Of a stretch of 64,000 nt of DNA, positions 53,709-63,466 are shown piece by piece; position 1 is the first letter of the stretch; every line of letters starts with the position of its first letter. The position numbers and the translations under genes are program-made. Under the pieces are notes generated by a model. That model did not search any database. It worked only from the letters and a program-made list of their open reading frames with translations, and had not been told where the DNA came from. Source of the stretch: Pseudomonas pergaminensis (GTDB taxonomy: Bacteria; Pseudomonadota; Gammaproteobacteria; Pseudomonadales; Pseudomonadaceae); the NCBI RefSeq assembly GCF_024112395.2, contig NZ_CP078013.2:6480501-6544500 (forward strand), in the 5' to 3' direction.

Positions 53709-56585
53709 TCACGCAGGAAAATCTGCATTTTCCCGTAACAAATCCGCCAGCCCTTCAGCCTGCATCGGTCGGCTGATCAAATAGCCCTGCACTTCGTCAC
53801 AACGCTCCCCGCGCAGGAAATCCAACTGCTGCTGGTCTTCCACGCCTTCGGCCACCACCTTGAGCGCCAACCCGTGGGCCATGGCGATGATCGCGCGGGT
53901 GATGGCAGCGTCTTCACGCCCCTGGCCCAGCCCACGGATGAAGGTCTGGTCGATCTTCACGTAATCCACAGGAATGCGCTTGAGGTAGCTGAGGGACGAA
54001 TAACCGGTGCCGAAATCGTCGATCGCCAGCTTCACCCCCAGGTCGCGCAGTTGCTGGAAGGTGGCGATGATATGTTCGACGCTGTCGAGCAATTGGCTTT
54101 CAGTCAGCTCCAATTCGAGGTATTGAGGGTCCAGGCCGGTTTCTTCGAGCACCTGGCGCACCAGGCTGACCAGCTTGCCCTGGCGCAGTTGATGCACCGA
54201 CAGGTTCACCGACACCCGGATCGGCGCCAGGCCCTGGCGCTGCCATTCACACGCCTGCCAGCAGGCCTCGCGCAGCACGAACTCGCCCAGCGGCACGATC
54301 AGGCCGGTCTCTTCGGCCAGGCCGATAAAGTCTCCCGGCGGCACCATGCCCCACTGCGGATGCTCCCAGCGGATCAACGCCTCGGCCGCATTCAGCTTGC
54401 CGGTGGCCAGGCACAGCTTGGGTTGATAGAACACTGAAAGCTGGCGTTCTTCGATGGCCTTGCGCAGGTGGTTTTCCAGCTGCAAGCGCTCCAAGGTGCT
54501 GGCTTGCAGGCTGTCGGTGTAGAACTGGAAGTTGTTACCGCCCAGGTGTTTGGCGTGCTGCATGGCCATGTTCGATTGGCTGACCAGCGCGGAAATTTCC
54601 CGCGCATTGTCCGGCAACAGGCTGACGCCCATCGAAGCACTGACCACCAGTTCATGCCCTTCCACCGTCACCGGCACCCGCAGCTTGGCCAACAGCCGCG
54701 TAGCGACGCGCGCCAGGCTCGACAGGTTGCCGTAGGCGTCGAACAACACGGCAAACTCGTCCCCTGACAGGCGGGCAATGGTGTCGGCCTCGGGCAAGGC
54801 GTTGATCAAGCGGCGCGCCATTTTCTGTAGCAACTGGTCGGCGACTTCATGGCCAAGGCTGTCATTGAGCAGCTTGAAACGGTCCAGGTTGATGTGCAGC
54901 AACGCCAAACTGCGCCCGCCCTGGCGCACACGCTGGTGGGCCTCGCGCAGCCGTTCGCGGAACAGCGAGCGGTTGGCCAGGCCGGTCAATTCATCGTAAT
55001 GAGTGAGGTAGCGCATGCGCTCTTCGGACTCACGCCGCGCCGAGAGATCGGCGAAGAAGCCCACGATATGGCTGACGTTGCCCCGGATATCGCGCACCAC
55101 ATTCAATTGCAGCCACTGCGGGTACAGCTCGCCGTTCTTGCGCGTTTCCACCAGCTCACCCTGCCAAGTGCCGTGGCTGAGCAACGCCTGGCGGATCACC
55201 GGGAAGTGGCGACGTGCATCGCGGCTGCTGGGCAGTTCGACCACATTGCGACCGATCATGTCGTCGGTTTCAAAGCCTGTGACACGGCTGAACGCCTGGT
55301 TCACGGCGATCAGCTTGTAGTCGGGGTCAAGGATCACAATCCCTTCGCTGGCGGCCTCGAATACCGTCGATGCCAAACGCTGCTGTTCTTCCAGGGCCTT
55401 GCCGGCAGTGATATCGCGGCGTGTACCGAGCATGCGCGTCACCCGCCCACTGGGCGCGCGCTCTACGGCGCGGCCACGGTCTTCGATCCACACCCAGTGC
55501 CCATCGCCGTGGCGCACGCGGTATTCCACTAAGTAGTCCTCGCTGCGACCCTTAAGGTGTTCCACCAAGGCACGCTTGAGCAGCGGCAGGTCTTCGGGAT
55601 GCAGGCGCGGCTTGAGATGGCTGAGCATCGCCGTGACGTATTCCGGCTCCAGGCCGAACAGTTCCTTGAGCTGGGTGTGGTGGACTTCGTCGGTTTGCAG
55701 GTTCCAGTCCCACAGGCCCAACTCACTGGCTTGTAGCGCCATGGCCAGGCGCGCTTCGCTTTTATTCAGGGCCAGGCTGGCGGCATCTAGCTCCTGGCTG
55801 CGTTGGGCCACGCGGTCTTGCAGGCCGATCTGGGCTTCGCGCAGTTCTTGCTCGACCTGACGACGTTGTTCGACTTCGCGCACCAACTCCTGATTGAGTT
55901 GCTCGCTGCGCTGCTGCGCCTGTTGCAGGTGCTCGATCAGCGCCTGGTTCTGGAAGCGCCTCAGCAGCCCGCGCTGGATCAGGCGATTGACCTGCCACGC
56001 CACCAGGCTCAAGGACGCCAGCAGGATCAGGCCGAGTACGCCCCAGCCACGTTGCTGTGGGTCGCCGCTCCAGAACAGGTAAATGATGGCGGGCACCAGG
56101 CATGGCAAGGCGAACGACAAAAACGCTGGCAGGCTCACGGCGTACGCCACGCTGGCCGACAGAGTCGCCGCGCCGATCAGGCCGAACACCCAGGCCTGCT
56201 GCATAAAACTGTCCACGGGCACCAGGGCGATGGCGGCGGTGGCCAGGGTGAGGCCGCTGACCGCCGAGCCGAGCATAAACATGCGTCGCCAAACGGGCTG
56301 GGCCTGGCGGCTGGGCATGGCGGAGTCAAACGCCGCCACCTGGATCACGCGCATTGCCACCAAGGCCAGCAGCCAGACCAACCAAATGCTGTCCAGCAGG
56401 TATTGCTTGGGGTTCCAGAGCAGCCAGGCGCAGACCAGGCCATTGACCAACATCAACAGGGTCGGCAACAGCGAACCTTGATACAAAAGGCGCGTGCGCT
56501 CGACCGCCATCTCCGTGGCGTAGTGTTTGCGAAGAACCTGCGCGGGCGCCGCCGAGGGGCCGAGCAGATCGGTGCTGAGGGTCAT
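53709..56585 (-). CDS. Membrane-bound PAS-PAC-GGDEF-EAL c-di-GMP enzyme
   Basis: A 958-residue signalling protein. About five membrane segments (residues 36-200) are followed by a coiled coil (210-280), two PAS domains with PAC motifs (about 283-397 and 405-518), a GGDEF domain (about 525-680) and an EAL domain (about 695-950). The GGDEF signature is RLSGDEF (near 608), so its first glycine is serine. The EAL domain keeps AEALIRWEH, VNLSVHQL, LELTES, DDFGTGYSS, KIDQTF and AEGVE, so phosphodiesterase activity is expected; cyclase activity is possible. The start at 56585 fits a short cytosolic tail. It resembles PA5442 in position. Confidence 0.93.
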   Translation of the reverse strand: MTLSTDLLGPSAAPAQVLRKHYATEMAVERTRLLYQGSLLPTLLMLVNGLVCAWLLWNPKQYLLDSIWLVWLLALVAMRVIQVAAFDSAMPSRQAQPVWRRMFMLGSAVSGLTLATAAIALVPVDSFMQQAWVFGLIGAATLSASVAYAVSLPAFLSFALPCLVPAIIYLFWSGDPQQRGWGVLGLILLASLSLVAWQVNRLIQRGLLRRFQNQALIEHLQQAQQRSEQLNQELVREVEQRRQVEQELREAQIGLQDRVAQRSQELDAASLALNKSEARLAMALQASELGLWDWNLQTDEVHHTQLKELFGLEPEYVTAMLSHLKPRLHPEDLPLLKRALVEHLKGRSEDYLVEYRVRHGDGHWVWIEDRGRAVERAPSGRVTRMLGTRRDITAGKALEEQQRLASTVFEAASEGIVILDPDYKLIAVNQAFSRVTGFETDDMIGRNVVELPSSRDARRHFPVIRQALLSHGTWQGELVETRKNGELYPQWLQLNVVRDIRGNVSHIVGFFADLSARRESEERMRYLTHYDELTGLANRSLFRERLREAHQRVRQGGRSLALLHINLDRFKLLNDSLGHEVADQLLQKMARRLINALPEADTIARLSGDEFAVLFDAYGNLSSLARVATRLLAKLRVPVTVEGHELVVSASMGVSLLPDNAREISALVSQSNMAMQHAKHLGGNNFQFYTDSLQASTLERLQLENHLRKAIEERQLSVFYQPKLCLATGKLNAAEALIRWEHPQWGMVPPGDFIGLAEETGLIVPLGEFVLREACWQACEWQRQGLAPIRVSVNLSVHQLRQGKLVSLVRQVLEETGLDPQYLELELTESQLLDSVEHIIATFQQLRDLGVKLAIDDFGTGYSSLSYLKRIPVDYVKIDQTFIRGLGQGREDAAITRAIIAMAHGLALKVVAEGVEDQQQLDFLRGERCDEVQGYLISRPMQAEGLADLLRENADFPA

Positions 56586-56832
56586 AGGCAGTGTTCTTAT
56601 AATGGTGAGCCCGAAACGTCGACGGAGCATACACAAGCAAGCGCCTGGGCCAAACTGCTCTGCGTCATAAAAACTGCACGCTCATGCGTCGCAATCTCCG
56701 GGGCCAGACGGCTTGAGCGAGACGCCGCGCGGGCTGTGGCCATTGACCGACCGGTCATCACCCTGAAGGTTTTCCGTCGACCACCCGGCATTGGTATTTG
56801 CCCCACTCACCCGGGCACCCTAGAATGCGCCG

Positions 56833-59016
56833 ATGCGCGATGATCTCTCCCTTTTGCTGAACTCCCTCAACGATGCCCAACGCCAGGCCGTAGCGGCCCC
56901 CGTTGGCCGTCAGTTGGTCCTGGCCGGTGCTGGCTCCGGTAAAACCCGAGTGCTGGTGCACCGTATCGCCTGGTTGATCCAGGTCGAAAACGCGTCCCCG
57001 CATTCCATCCTGTCGGTGACCTTCACCAACAAGGCCGCTGCCGAGATGCGCCACCGCATCGAGCAGTTGATGGGCATTAGCCCGGCCGGCATGTGGGTAG
57101 GCACCTTCCACGGCCTGGCGCACCGCCTGTTGCGGGCGCACTGGCAGGAAGCAGGCCTGAGCCAGACCTTCCAGATTCTCGACAGCGACGACCAGCAACG
57201 CCTGGTCAAGCGGGTGATCCGCGAGCTGGGTCTCGACGAACAGCGCTGGCCGGCGCGCCAGGCGCAATGGTTCATCAATGGCCAGAAAGACGAAGGCCTG
57301 CGCCCGCAACATATCCAGGCCAGCGGCGATTTGTTCCTGGCCACCATGCGCAGCATTTATGAAGCCTACGAGGCGGCCTGCGTGCGCGCCGGGGTCATCG
57401 ACTTCTCCGAACTGCTGCTGCGCGCCCTCGACCTGTGGCGTGACAACCCTGGCTTGCTGGCCCATTACCAGAAGCGCTTCCGGCATATCCTGGTGGACGA
57501 GTTCCAAGACACCAACGCCGTGCAATACGCCTGGTTGCGCCTGCTGGCCAAAGGCGGCGACAGCCTGATGGTGGTGGGCGACGACGACCAGTCGATCTAC
57601 GGCTGGCGTGGCGCGAAAATCGAGAACATCTACCAGTATTCCGAAGACTTCCCGGACGCGGTCACCATCCGCCTGGAGCAGAACTACCGCTCGACCGCCG
57701 GGATTCTCAAGGCGGCCAACGCCCTGATCGCCAATAACACCGGGCGCCTGGGCAAAGAGCTGTGGACCGACGGCGGCGAAGGCGAAGCGATCAACCTGTA
57801 CGCAGCGTTCAACGAGCACGATGAAGCGCGCTACGTGGTGGAAACCATCGAAAGCGCACTGAAAACCGGCCTGGCGCGCAGCGACATCGCTATTTTGTAC
57901 CGCTCCAACGCCCAATCGCGGGTATTGGAAGAAGCTTTGCTGCGCGAACGTATCCCATACCGCATCTATGGCGGCCAGCGCTTCTTCGAGCGCGCCGAGA
58001 TCAAGAACGCCATGGCCTACCTGCGCTTGCTGGAAGGCCGTGGCAACGATGCTGCGCTGGAGCGGGTGATCAACATCCCGGCCCGTGGCATCGGCGAAAA
58101 GACAGTCGAAGCCATTCGTGACCACGCGCGCCATGCCGATGTGTCGATGTGGGAAGCCATGCGCTTGCTGATCGCCAATAAAGGCCTGACCGGCCGGGCT
58201 GCCGGGGCGCTGGGCGTGTTTGTCGAGCTGATCGAGAACCTCGCCGCCAAGTGCGCGGAAATGCCCCTGCACTTGATGACCCAGACGGTGATCGAACAGT
58301 CAGGGCTGATCGCCTACCACGAAGCGGAAAAAGGCGAGAAAGGCCAGGCCCGGGTAGAAAACCTTGAGGAACTGGTCAGCGCAGCGCGCGCGTTCGAAAA
58401 CACCGAAGAAGATGAAGAGCTGACCCCGCTCGCCGCTTTCCTCGGCCATGCGTCGTTGGAAGCCGGCGACACCCAGGCCGATGAGCATGAAGACAGCATC
58501 CAGTTAATGACCTTGCACAGCGCCAAGGGCCTGGAGTTTCCCTACGTGTTCCTGGTGGGCATGGAAGAAGGCCTGTTCCCGCACAAGATGAGCCTGGAAG
58601 AGCCTGGCCGTCTTGAGGAAGAGCGCCGGCTGGCCTACGTGGGCATCACCCGCGCCATGCAGAACCTGGTGATGACCTACGCCGAGACCCGACGCCTGTA
58701 CGGCAGCGAGACCTACAACAAGGTGTCTCGCTTCGTACGTGAGGTGCCGAAGGGGTTGATTCAGGAAGTGCGCCTGTCCAACAGCGTCAGCCGCCCGTTC
58801 GGCGGGGGCCAGCAACAGAACTCCAGCAGTATGTTTGCCGGTTCCGAGATTCCGGAAACCCAGTTCAGTCTTGGCCAGCAGGTCAGGCATTCGGTGTTCG
58901 GCGAAGGTGTGATCCTCAACTTCGAAGGTGCCGGTGCCCAGGCGCGGGTGCAGGTGAATTTCGCCGAAGGCAGCAAGTGGCTGATGATGGGCTACGCGAA
59001 GCTCGAAGCCATCTGA
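56833..59016 (+). CDS. uvrD: DNA helicase II UvrD
   Basis: A 727-residue superfamily 1A helicase. It has the Q motif LNDAQRQAV, Walker A LAGAGSGKTRVL, motif Ia SVTFTNKAAAEM, Walker B VDEFQDTN, motif III VGDDDQSIYGWRGA, motif IV QNYRST, motif V TLHSAKGLEFPYVFLVGMEE and motif VI RRLAYVGITRA. The C-terminal Tudor-like tail (GQQVRHSVFGEGVILNFEG) is typical of UvrD/PcrA. It unwinds DNA 3'-5' in nucleotide-excision and mismatch repair. The divergent start from the GGDEF-EAL gene is 247 bp away. Confidence 0.97.
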   Translation: MRDDLSLLLNSLNDAQRQAVAAPVGRQLVLAGAGSGKTRVLVHRIAWLIQVENASPHSILSVTFTNKAAAEMRHRIEQLMGISPAGMWVGTFHGLAHRLLRAHWQEAGLSQTFQILDSDDQQRLVKRVIRELGLDEQRWPARQAQWFINGQKDEGLRPQHIQASGDLFLATMRSIYEAYEAACVRAGVIDFSELLLRALDLWRDNPGLLAHYQKRFRHILVDEFQDTNAVQYAWLRLLAKGGDSLMVVGDDDQSIYGWRGAKIENIYQYSEDFPDAVTIRLEQNYRSTAGILKAANALIANNTGRLGKELWTDGGEGEAINLYAAFNEHDEARYVVETIESALKTGLARSDIAILYRSNAQSRVLEEALLRERIPYRIYGGQRFFERAEIKNAMAYLRLLEGRGNDAALERVINIPARGIGEKTVEAIRDHARHADVSMWEAMRLLIANKGLTGRAAGALGVFVELIENLAAKCAEMPLHLMTQTVIEQSGLIAYHEAEKGEKGQARVENLEELVSAARAFENTEEDEELTPLAAFLGHASLEAGDTQADEHEDSIQLMTLHSAKGLEFPYVFLVGMEEGLFPHKMSLEEPGRLEEERRLAYVGITRAMQNLVMTYAETRRLYGSETYNKVSRFVREVPKGLIQEVRLSNSVSRPFGGGQQQNSSSMFAGSEIPETQFSLGQQVRHSVFGEGVILNFEGAGAQARVQVNFAEGSKWLMMGYAKLEAI

Positions 59017-59032
59017 AACACTGCACCCTTAT

Positions 59033-59099
59033 TGTAGGAGCCGGCTCGCCGGCGATAGCGGCCTTAAGATTGCTATCGCCCGCAAGCCGGGCTCCTACA
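59033..59099. repeat. REPIN-like inverted REP pair after uvrD
   Basis: TGTAGGAGCCGGCTCGCCGG at 59033 faces CGCAAGCCGGGCTCCTACA ending at 59099; the centre is GCGATAGCGGCCTTAAGATT. It starts 17 bases past the uvrD stop. Confidence 0.8.
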
Positions 59100-59276
59100 G
59101 GTGAAGAATCGCGCCCCTCCCTTGTTTTTCACCCGCTCGGGCCAATATCTGTAATTAGTCCTACAGACCCTTCGGAATCGGTCTTACGCAAAAGCCCGAA
59201 ACATTATGCCGCTAGCCACTGTCACTACACCTGTGCAACATGGCGCGCGTGCAATCCACAAATGGGAATTCCCTTT

Positions 59277-60146
59277 ATGAAACGTTTTCTTAGCATCGCC
59301 ATGGCGTTGTGCATCGGCCTGACGATGAGCATCGACGCCAACGCCAAACGCTTTGGTGGCGGCAAAAGCATGGGCTCGGCACCGACTCACCAGACCAGCC
59401 AAATGGCCCCATCCGCCGGTGCCGGCGGTGCTGCGGCCACCGCAGGCGCAGCCGGTGCTGCAGGCGCTGCTGCCAAGGCTGGCGGTGCTTCGCGCTGGTT
59501 GGGCCCTCTGGCCGGTATCGCCGCTGGTGGCCTGCTCGCTTCCATGTTCATGGGCGGCGGCTTCGAGGGCATGCAGATCTTCGACATCCTGATCATGGCG
59601 GTCATCGCCTTCTTGGTCTTCCGCTTTATCGCCGCCCGTCGCCGCAAGCAGCAGGAGCACCTGGCTCCAGCCGGCGCGCCGATGCAGCGTGAAGTGTTCG
59701 AGCAGAAGCCAGCCATGGGTTCGATCTTCGGTGGTTCGCCAGCGCCTGCCGCGGCCCGCCCGGTGATCAACGCACCGGCCTGGTTCAACGAAGAGCGTTT
59801 CGTCGAAGCGGCCCGCAGCCACTTCCAGTCCCTGCAGCAGCACTGGGACGCCAACGAAATGGACAAGATCGCCGAGTTCGTGACCCCGCAACTGCTGGAG
59901 TTCCTCAAGCGCGAACGCGCCGATCTGGGCGACGCTTTCCAGTCGACCTACATCGACGACCTGCGCGTACAGCTGGACGGTGTGGATGATCGCGCCGACA
60001 AGACTATCGCCACCCTGACCTTCAGCGGTGTGTCGAAGACGTCGCGCTTCGACCAGGGCGAAGTGTTCAGCGAGAGCTGGAACATGGAGCGCGCCCAAGG
60101 CGACAACCAGCCTTGGCTGGTCGCCGGTATCCGCCAGAACGGCTGA
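59277..60146 (+). CDS. Tim44-like domain membrane protein
   Basis: A 289-residue envelope protein. A signal peptide or anchor (1-22) is followed by a low-complexity Ala/Gly segment (about 42-70: AGAGGAAATAGAAGAAGAAA), a membrane segment pair (about 74-122, including FDILIMAVIAFLVFRFIAA), and a C-terminal Tim44/NTF2-like domain (about 165-287) with FVEAARSHFQSLQQHWDANEMDKI and a WNMERAQGDNQPWLVAGIRQ end. Bacterial Tim44-domain proteins have no settled function. The frame is open far upstream, but the ATG at 59277 with GGGAATT is the natural start. Confidence 0.88.
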   Translation: MKRFLSIAMALCIGLTMSIDANAKRFGGGKSMGSAPTHQTSQMAPSAGAGGAAATAGAAGAAGAAAKAGGASRWLGPLAGIAAGGLLASMFMGGGFEGMQIFDILIMAVIAFLVFRFIAARRRKQQEHLAPAGAPMQREVFEQKPAMGSIFGGSPAPAAARPVINAPAWFNEERFVEAARSHFQSLQQHWDANEMDKIAEFVTPQLLEFLKRERADLGDAFQSTYIDDLRVQLDGVDDRADKTIATLTFSGVSKTSRFDQGEVFSESWNMERAQGDNQPWLVAGIRQNG

Positions 60147-60174
60147 TCCCTGCACGCCTTGCAAGCAGATACAA

Positions 60175-60200
60175 AAAACCCCGGACCTGTCCGGGGTTTT
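60175..60200 (+). terminator. Rho-independent terminator after the Tim44-like gene
   Basis: AAAACCCCGGAC-CT-GTCCGGGGTTTT, 29-54 bases past the stop codon; A/T-rich on both sides, so probably bidirectional. Confidence 0.92.
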
Positions 60201-60281
60201 CTATTTCACGGTTGCACTTATAGCGAGCTACTGTATAAAACGCCCCTATAAACCGCGCCATCTAGCACGAGGATCCCGGCC

Positions 60282-60689
60282 GTGGAAGAAATCATCGAAC
60301 AATTGCGTGAAGCCAATGAACCGGTCCCGGTTCCTCTGGAGCTGCCTGACGAAGACTTGCTGGTGGAGATCGAGGAACAATTGTTCATCGACATCCCGTT
60401 TGTCTTCCGTGAATTCCTGCTGACCGTCAGCGACGTGGTGTACGGCAGCTTGGAGCCGGTGACCGTCACCGACCCGCAGTCCCACACCTACCTGCCGGAC
60501 GTGGCCGCCAACGCCTGGGACGCCGGTGTTGATCGCAGCCTGATCCCGATCTGCCAGGATGGCGACGACTACTACTGCGTTGAGGAAGACGGCACTGTGG
60601 TGCTGTGGTCCGGCGAAGAAGAAATCGTCACCGAAGAAACCTGGGAATCGGTGTGGCACTGGGCGCGGGACGTCTGGCTGGAAAGCTGA
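60282..60689 (+). CDS. SMI1/KNR4-family protein
   Basis: A 135-residue acidic protein with the SMI1/KNR4 fold features: an N-terminal helix pair (LLVEIEEQLFIDIPFVFREF), YGSLEPVTV, the central IPICQDGDDYYCVEEDGTVVLW strand-turn, and the terminal WESVWHWARDVWLES helix. Family members serve as immunity proteins to polymorphic toxins, but this short form is also a stand-alone gene in many pseudomonads. No toxin gene is adjacent; the dermonecrotic-like proteins lie over 19 kb away. I would not call it an immunity gene on present evidence. Confidence 0.88.
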   Translation: MEEIIEQLREANEPVPVPLELPDEDLLVEIEEQLFIDIPFVFREFLLTVSDVVYGSLEPVTVTDPQSHTYLPDVAANAWDAGVDRSLIPICQDGDDYYCVEEDGTVVLWSGEEEIVTEETWESVWHWARDVWLES

Positions 60690-60735
60690 GCCCTGCACCA
60701 AGGGTGACCGGCTTGCTGTGGTGATCGGGCTTAGC

Positions 60736-60863
60736 GTGGTGAGCGGGCTTGCCCCGCGCTGGGCTGCGTAGCGGCCCCATGCCTCACATTGCAAAACCTG
60801 AAAGAGCGCGTCGCCTGGACTGGGGCTGCTACGCAGCCCAGCGCGAGCAAGCTCGCTCACCAC
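60736..60863. repeat. Long REPIN-like inverted repeat
   Basis: GTGGTGAGCGGGCTTGCCCC at 60736 faces GAGCAAGCTCGCTCACCAC ending at 60863. Inner arms GCGCTGGGCTGCGTAGC and GCTACGCAGCCCAGCGC also pair, so more than 35 bp of stem can form. The GTGGTGAGCGGGC unit is a REP subtype not seen elsewhere in the window. Confidence 0.8.
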
Positions 60864-60886
60864 AAAAAGCTAAGTGGCCCGCTCAC

Positions 60887-62650
60887 TCAGTGTTCGGGCG
60901 TATCCTTGTGGTTATCCAGCGTCTCCAGCAAGGCGACCTGCATCCGCGTATGCACGCGGATGAACCACCGCCAGAGCACAGCCGCCACTGCAGCCGTGAC
61001 CACGGCGATCAGCACCAGCAACTTGTTGGTCGGCAGAATACTGGCCGACAAGGCTGCCAACAGCAGGAAGATCACCAGCAGCGAAAGAATCGGGATCAAC
61101 TCTGCGATCACCCGCCTTACGCGCTGGGTATGCCGCCCGGCCATCTCCGGCTTCACGCTCATCTCCGCCAGCAACATCGACAGCGCCTTGAGCTTGCGGT
61201 ACGCCGCGATCAGGAATGGCAGCGACAACAGCAACGCCCCACCCCAGATCAACGCCTTCTGCCAGCTCGGGTCACTGATCCAGCCTTCCAGATAGCCGCC
61301 GATGCGCACCGCAAAAAAGCTGCCGGCAAAGAAGATCGCCACCACCAGCGCCAGGTTCACCCCCACCTGCAAGATGATCTTGCGGATCATCGACGCCAGC
61401 ATCGCACCCTCGCCCTGAGGTTGAATGCTGCGCAGCCATTCACCGTACATGCCGAACACTCGGCTCATGCGCTTGGGCATGACCGCCGCGATCTTCAATG
61501 ACAACGGGTCGGCGCCGCGAATCAGGTACGGCGTGAGCAATGTGGTAATCGCCGAGACCGCCACTGCAACGGGGTAGAGGAAATCACTGGTCACCTGCAA
61601 CGTCATCCCTAACGCCGCGATGATGAAGGAAAACTCACCAATTTGTGACAGCCCCATGCCCACGCGCAGTGAGGTACGGCCATCATTGCCGGCGATAAAC
61701 GCGCCCAGGCCACAGGACAGCATCTTGCCCAGTACCACAGCCACGGTGATTACCGCGATCGGCCAGGCATATTGCAGCAGGATCTGTGGGTCGATCATCA
61801 AGCCAATCGCCACAAAGAAGATGGCGCTGAACATGTCGCGAACGGGCTCGATCAGGCGCTCGATCTTAATTAACTGACGGGATTCAGCCATGATCGCGCC
61901 AATCAGGAACGCGCCCAGCACCATGCTGTATTCCAGCTTGACCACCAGCAGGCAGAAGCCGAAACACAGGCCCAGTACGGTAATCAGCAACATCTCGTTG
62001 CTTTCGAATTTGGCCACGTAGGCCAGCAAACGCGGCACCAGCAAAATGCCAATGACCAGCGCTACGATCATGAACAGCGAGAGCTTGCCGACCGTGGAGA
62101 ACACCTCGCCGGAGCTGACCGTACCGCTGACGGCAATGCTCGACAGCAAGGCGATGATGCCGATGCCGAGGATGTCCTCGACGATCAGCACGCCAAAAAT
62201 CAATTGGGCGAAGCGCTGGTTCTTCATCTTCAAGTCGTTGAGTGCCTTGACGATGATGGTGGTGGAGGAAATCGCCAGGATCGCGCCGAGGAACAGCGAG
62301 TCCATGGTGTTCCAGTCAAACCAGCGGCCGATCTCGTAGCCGATCCAGATCATCAGGATGATTTCCAGGAAGGCTGCGATAAACGCGGTGGCGCCGACTT
62401 TGAACAGCTTGCGCAGGCTGAACTCCAGGCCCAGGCAGAACATCAGGAAGATCACGCCCAGTTCGGCGAGGGTCTTGATGGTGTCTTCGTCGTGGATCAG
62501 GCCGAAGGGTGGGGTGTGAGGGCCGATGATGAAGCCGGCGACGATGTAACCCAGCACCACCGGCTGCTTGAGGCGGTGAAACAGGATGGTGACAACCCCG
62601 GCCACCAACATGATCACGGCCAGGTCCTGGATAAAGCTGATGGCGTGCAT
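60887..62650 (-). CDS. CPA2-family monovalent cation:proton antiporter
   Basis: A 587-residue inner-membrane protein with about 12-14 hydrophobic segments. Characteristic Kef/CPA2 segments are VLGYIVAGFIIGPHTPPFG, FSLRKLFKVGATAF, and GRTSLRVGMGLSQIGEFSFI. Lacking a TrkA-N/RCK domain, it ends in a soluble tail of about 15 residues (RMQVALLETLDNHKDTPEH). The YbaL-like branch exchanges K+ or Na+ for protons. The ATG at 62650 (MHAISFIQDL) is the usual start; the frame to 62716 extends into leader. Ion specificity is unknown. Confidence 0.9.
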   Translation of the reverse strand: MHAISFIQDLAVIMLVAGVVTILFHRLKQPVVLGYIVAGFIIGPHTPPFGLIHDEDTIKTLAELGVIFLMFCLGLEFSLRKLFKVGATAFIAAFLEIILMIWIGYEIGRWFDWNTMDSLFLGAILAISSTTIIVKALNDLKMKNQRFAQLIFGVLIVEDILGIGIIALLSSIAVSGTVSSGEVFSTVGKLSLFMIVALVIGILLVPRLLAYVAKFESNEMLLITVLGLCFGFCLLVVKLEYSMVLGAFLIGAIMAESRQLIKIERLIEPVRDMFSAIFFVAIGLMIDPQILLQYAWPIAVITVAVVLGKMLSCGLGAFIAGNDGRTSLRVGMGLSQIGEFSFIIAALGMTLQVTSDFLYPVAVAVSAITTLLTPYLIRGADPLSLKIAAVMPKRMSRVFGMYGEWLRSIQPQGEGAMLASMIRKIILQVGVNLALVVAIFFAGSFFAVRIGGYLEGWISDPSWQKALIWGGALLLSLPFLIAAYRKLKALSMLLAEMSVKPEMAGRHTQRVRRVIAELIPILSLLVIFLLLAALSASILPTNKLLVLIAVVTAAVAAVLWRWFIRVHTRMQVALLETLDNHKDTPEH

Positions 62651-62941
62651 GGCGAGGGGCTCCTTGAGGGTACTGGCGCTTTTCCCACTTCCGCGCGCGC
62701 CTTTGATCAGTCGCAAAGAGCGGAAGGAAAAGTCTGCCTTGATCGTAAGAAATGCCCTGAGACGGGCTTTTGAAGGTTAACACCGCGACTTCCGGCAGAA
62801 AGCCGGTGCAATATATGGAAACAGATCGGTGCACGCGTGACGGCAAGCCGCCTACCGGCGTCCCGTTATGGATGGCGCTGCAAAGATTCCAGCACCCGCA
62901 GAGGTGCCCCCCAACCAATGCCTACAACCCGTGAGTGTGCT

Positions 62942-63427
62942 ATGGAACCCGGAAACGCCCAGCTGTCGATGACGGTATTGATGACCCCTGATATGGCCAA
63001 CTTCTCAGGCAATGTCCACGGCGGCACCCTGCTCAAGTACCTCGACGAAGTGGCCTACGCCTGCGCGAGCCGTTATGCCGGTCGCTATGTCGTGACGCTG
63101 TCGGTGGACCAGGTGATTTTTCGCGAACCCATCCATGTCGGCGAGCTGGTGACGTTCCTTGCATCGGTCAACTACACCGGCAACACCTCCATGGAGGTGG
63201 GCATCAAGGTGGTGACCGAGAATATCCGCGAGCGCTCGGTGCGCCATACCAACAGCTGCTTCTTCACCATGGTGGCCGTGGACGACCAGCGCAAACCGGC
63301 CGCCGTGCCACCGCTGCAACCGCACAACAGCGAAGACAAGCGCCGGTTCGTGCAGGCCCAGCAGCGCCGGCAGATCCGCCAGGAACTGGAAAAGCGCTAC
63401 CAGGAAATCAAGGCAGACGCGCCGTAA
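62942..63427 (+). CDS. Acyl-CoA thioesterase (hotdog fold)
   Basis: A 161-residue hotdog protein. The active-site helix motif is NFSGNVHGGTLLKYLDEVAY, with aspartate in LDE, and the core strands include VVTLSVDQVIFREPIHVGELV and TSMEVGIKV. The C-terminal 30 residues are a charged helix (RRFVQAQQRRQIRQELEKRY). It resembles the YbgC/BACH-like acyl-CoA thioesterases rather than the YciA-like protein at 14968. It is divergent from the antiporter, with a 291-bp gap holding only a short hairpin (GCCC-TGAGAC-GGGC at 62753). Confidence 0.88.
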   Translation: MEPGNAQLSMTVLMTPDMANFSGNVHGGTLLKYLDEVAYACASRYAGRYVVTLSVDQVIFREPIHVGELVTFLASVNYTGNTSMEVGIKVVTENIRERSVRHTNSCFFTMVAVDDQRKPAAVPPLQPHNSEDKRRFVQAQQRRQIRQELEKRYQEIKADAP

Positions 63428-63442
63428 GCCATTTTTTCCGTT

Positions 63443-63466
63443 TAGGAGCGGACAAGCCCGCTCCTA
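63443..63466. repeat. Single REP-like hairpin
   Basis: TAGGAGCGG-ACAAGC-CCGCTCCTA lies between the thioesterase stop (63427) and the end of the last gene (63464). It probably serves as a shared bidirectional terminator. Confidence 0.65.

Noticed and set aside
60282..60689. The SMI1/KNR4 gene as the immunity protein of the giant toxin-like proteins
   Set aside because: The nearest giant gene is over 19 kb away with core genes in between. The SMI1/KNR4 protein appears part of the conserved neighbourhood of the Tim44-like gene.
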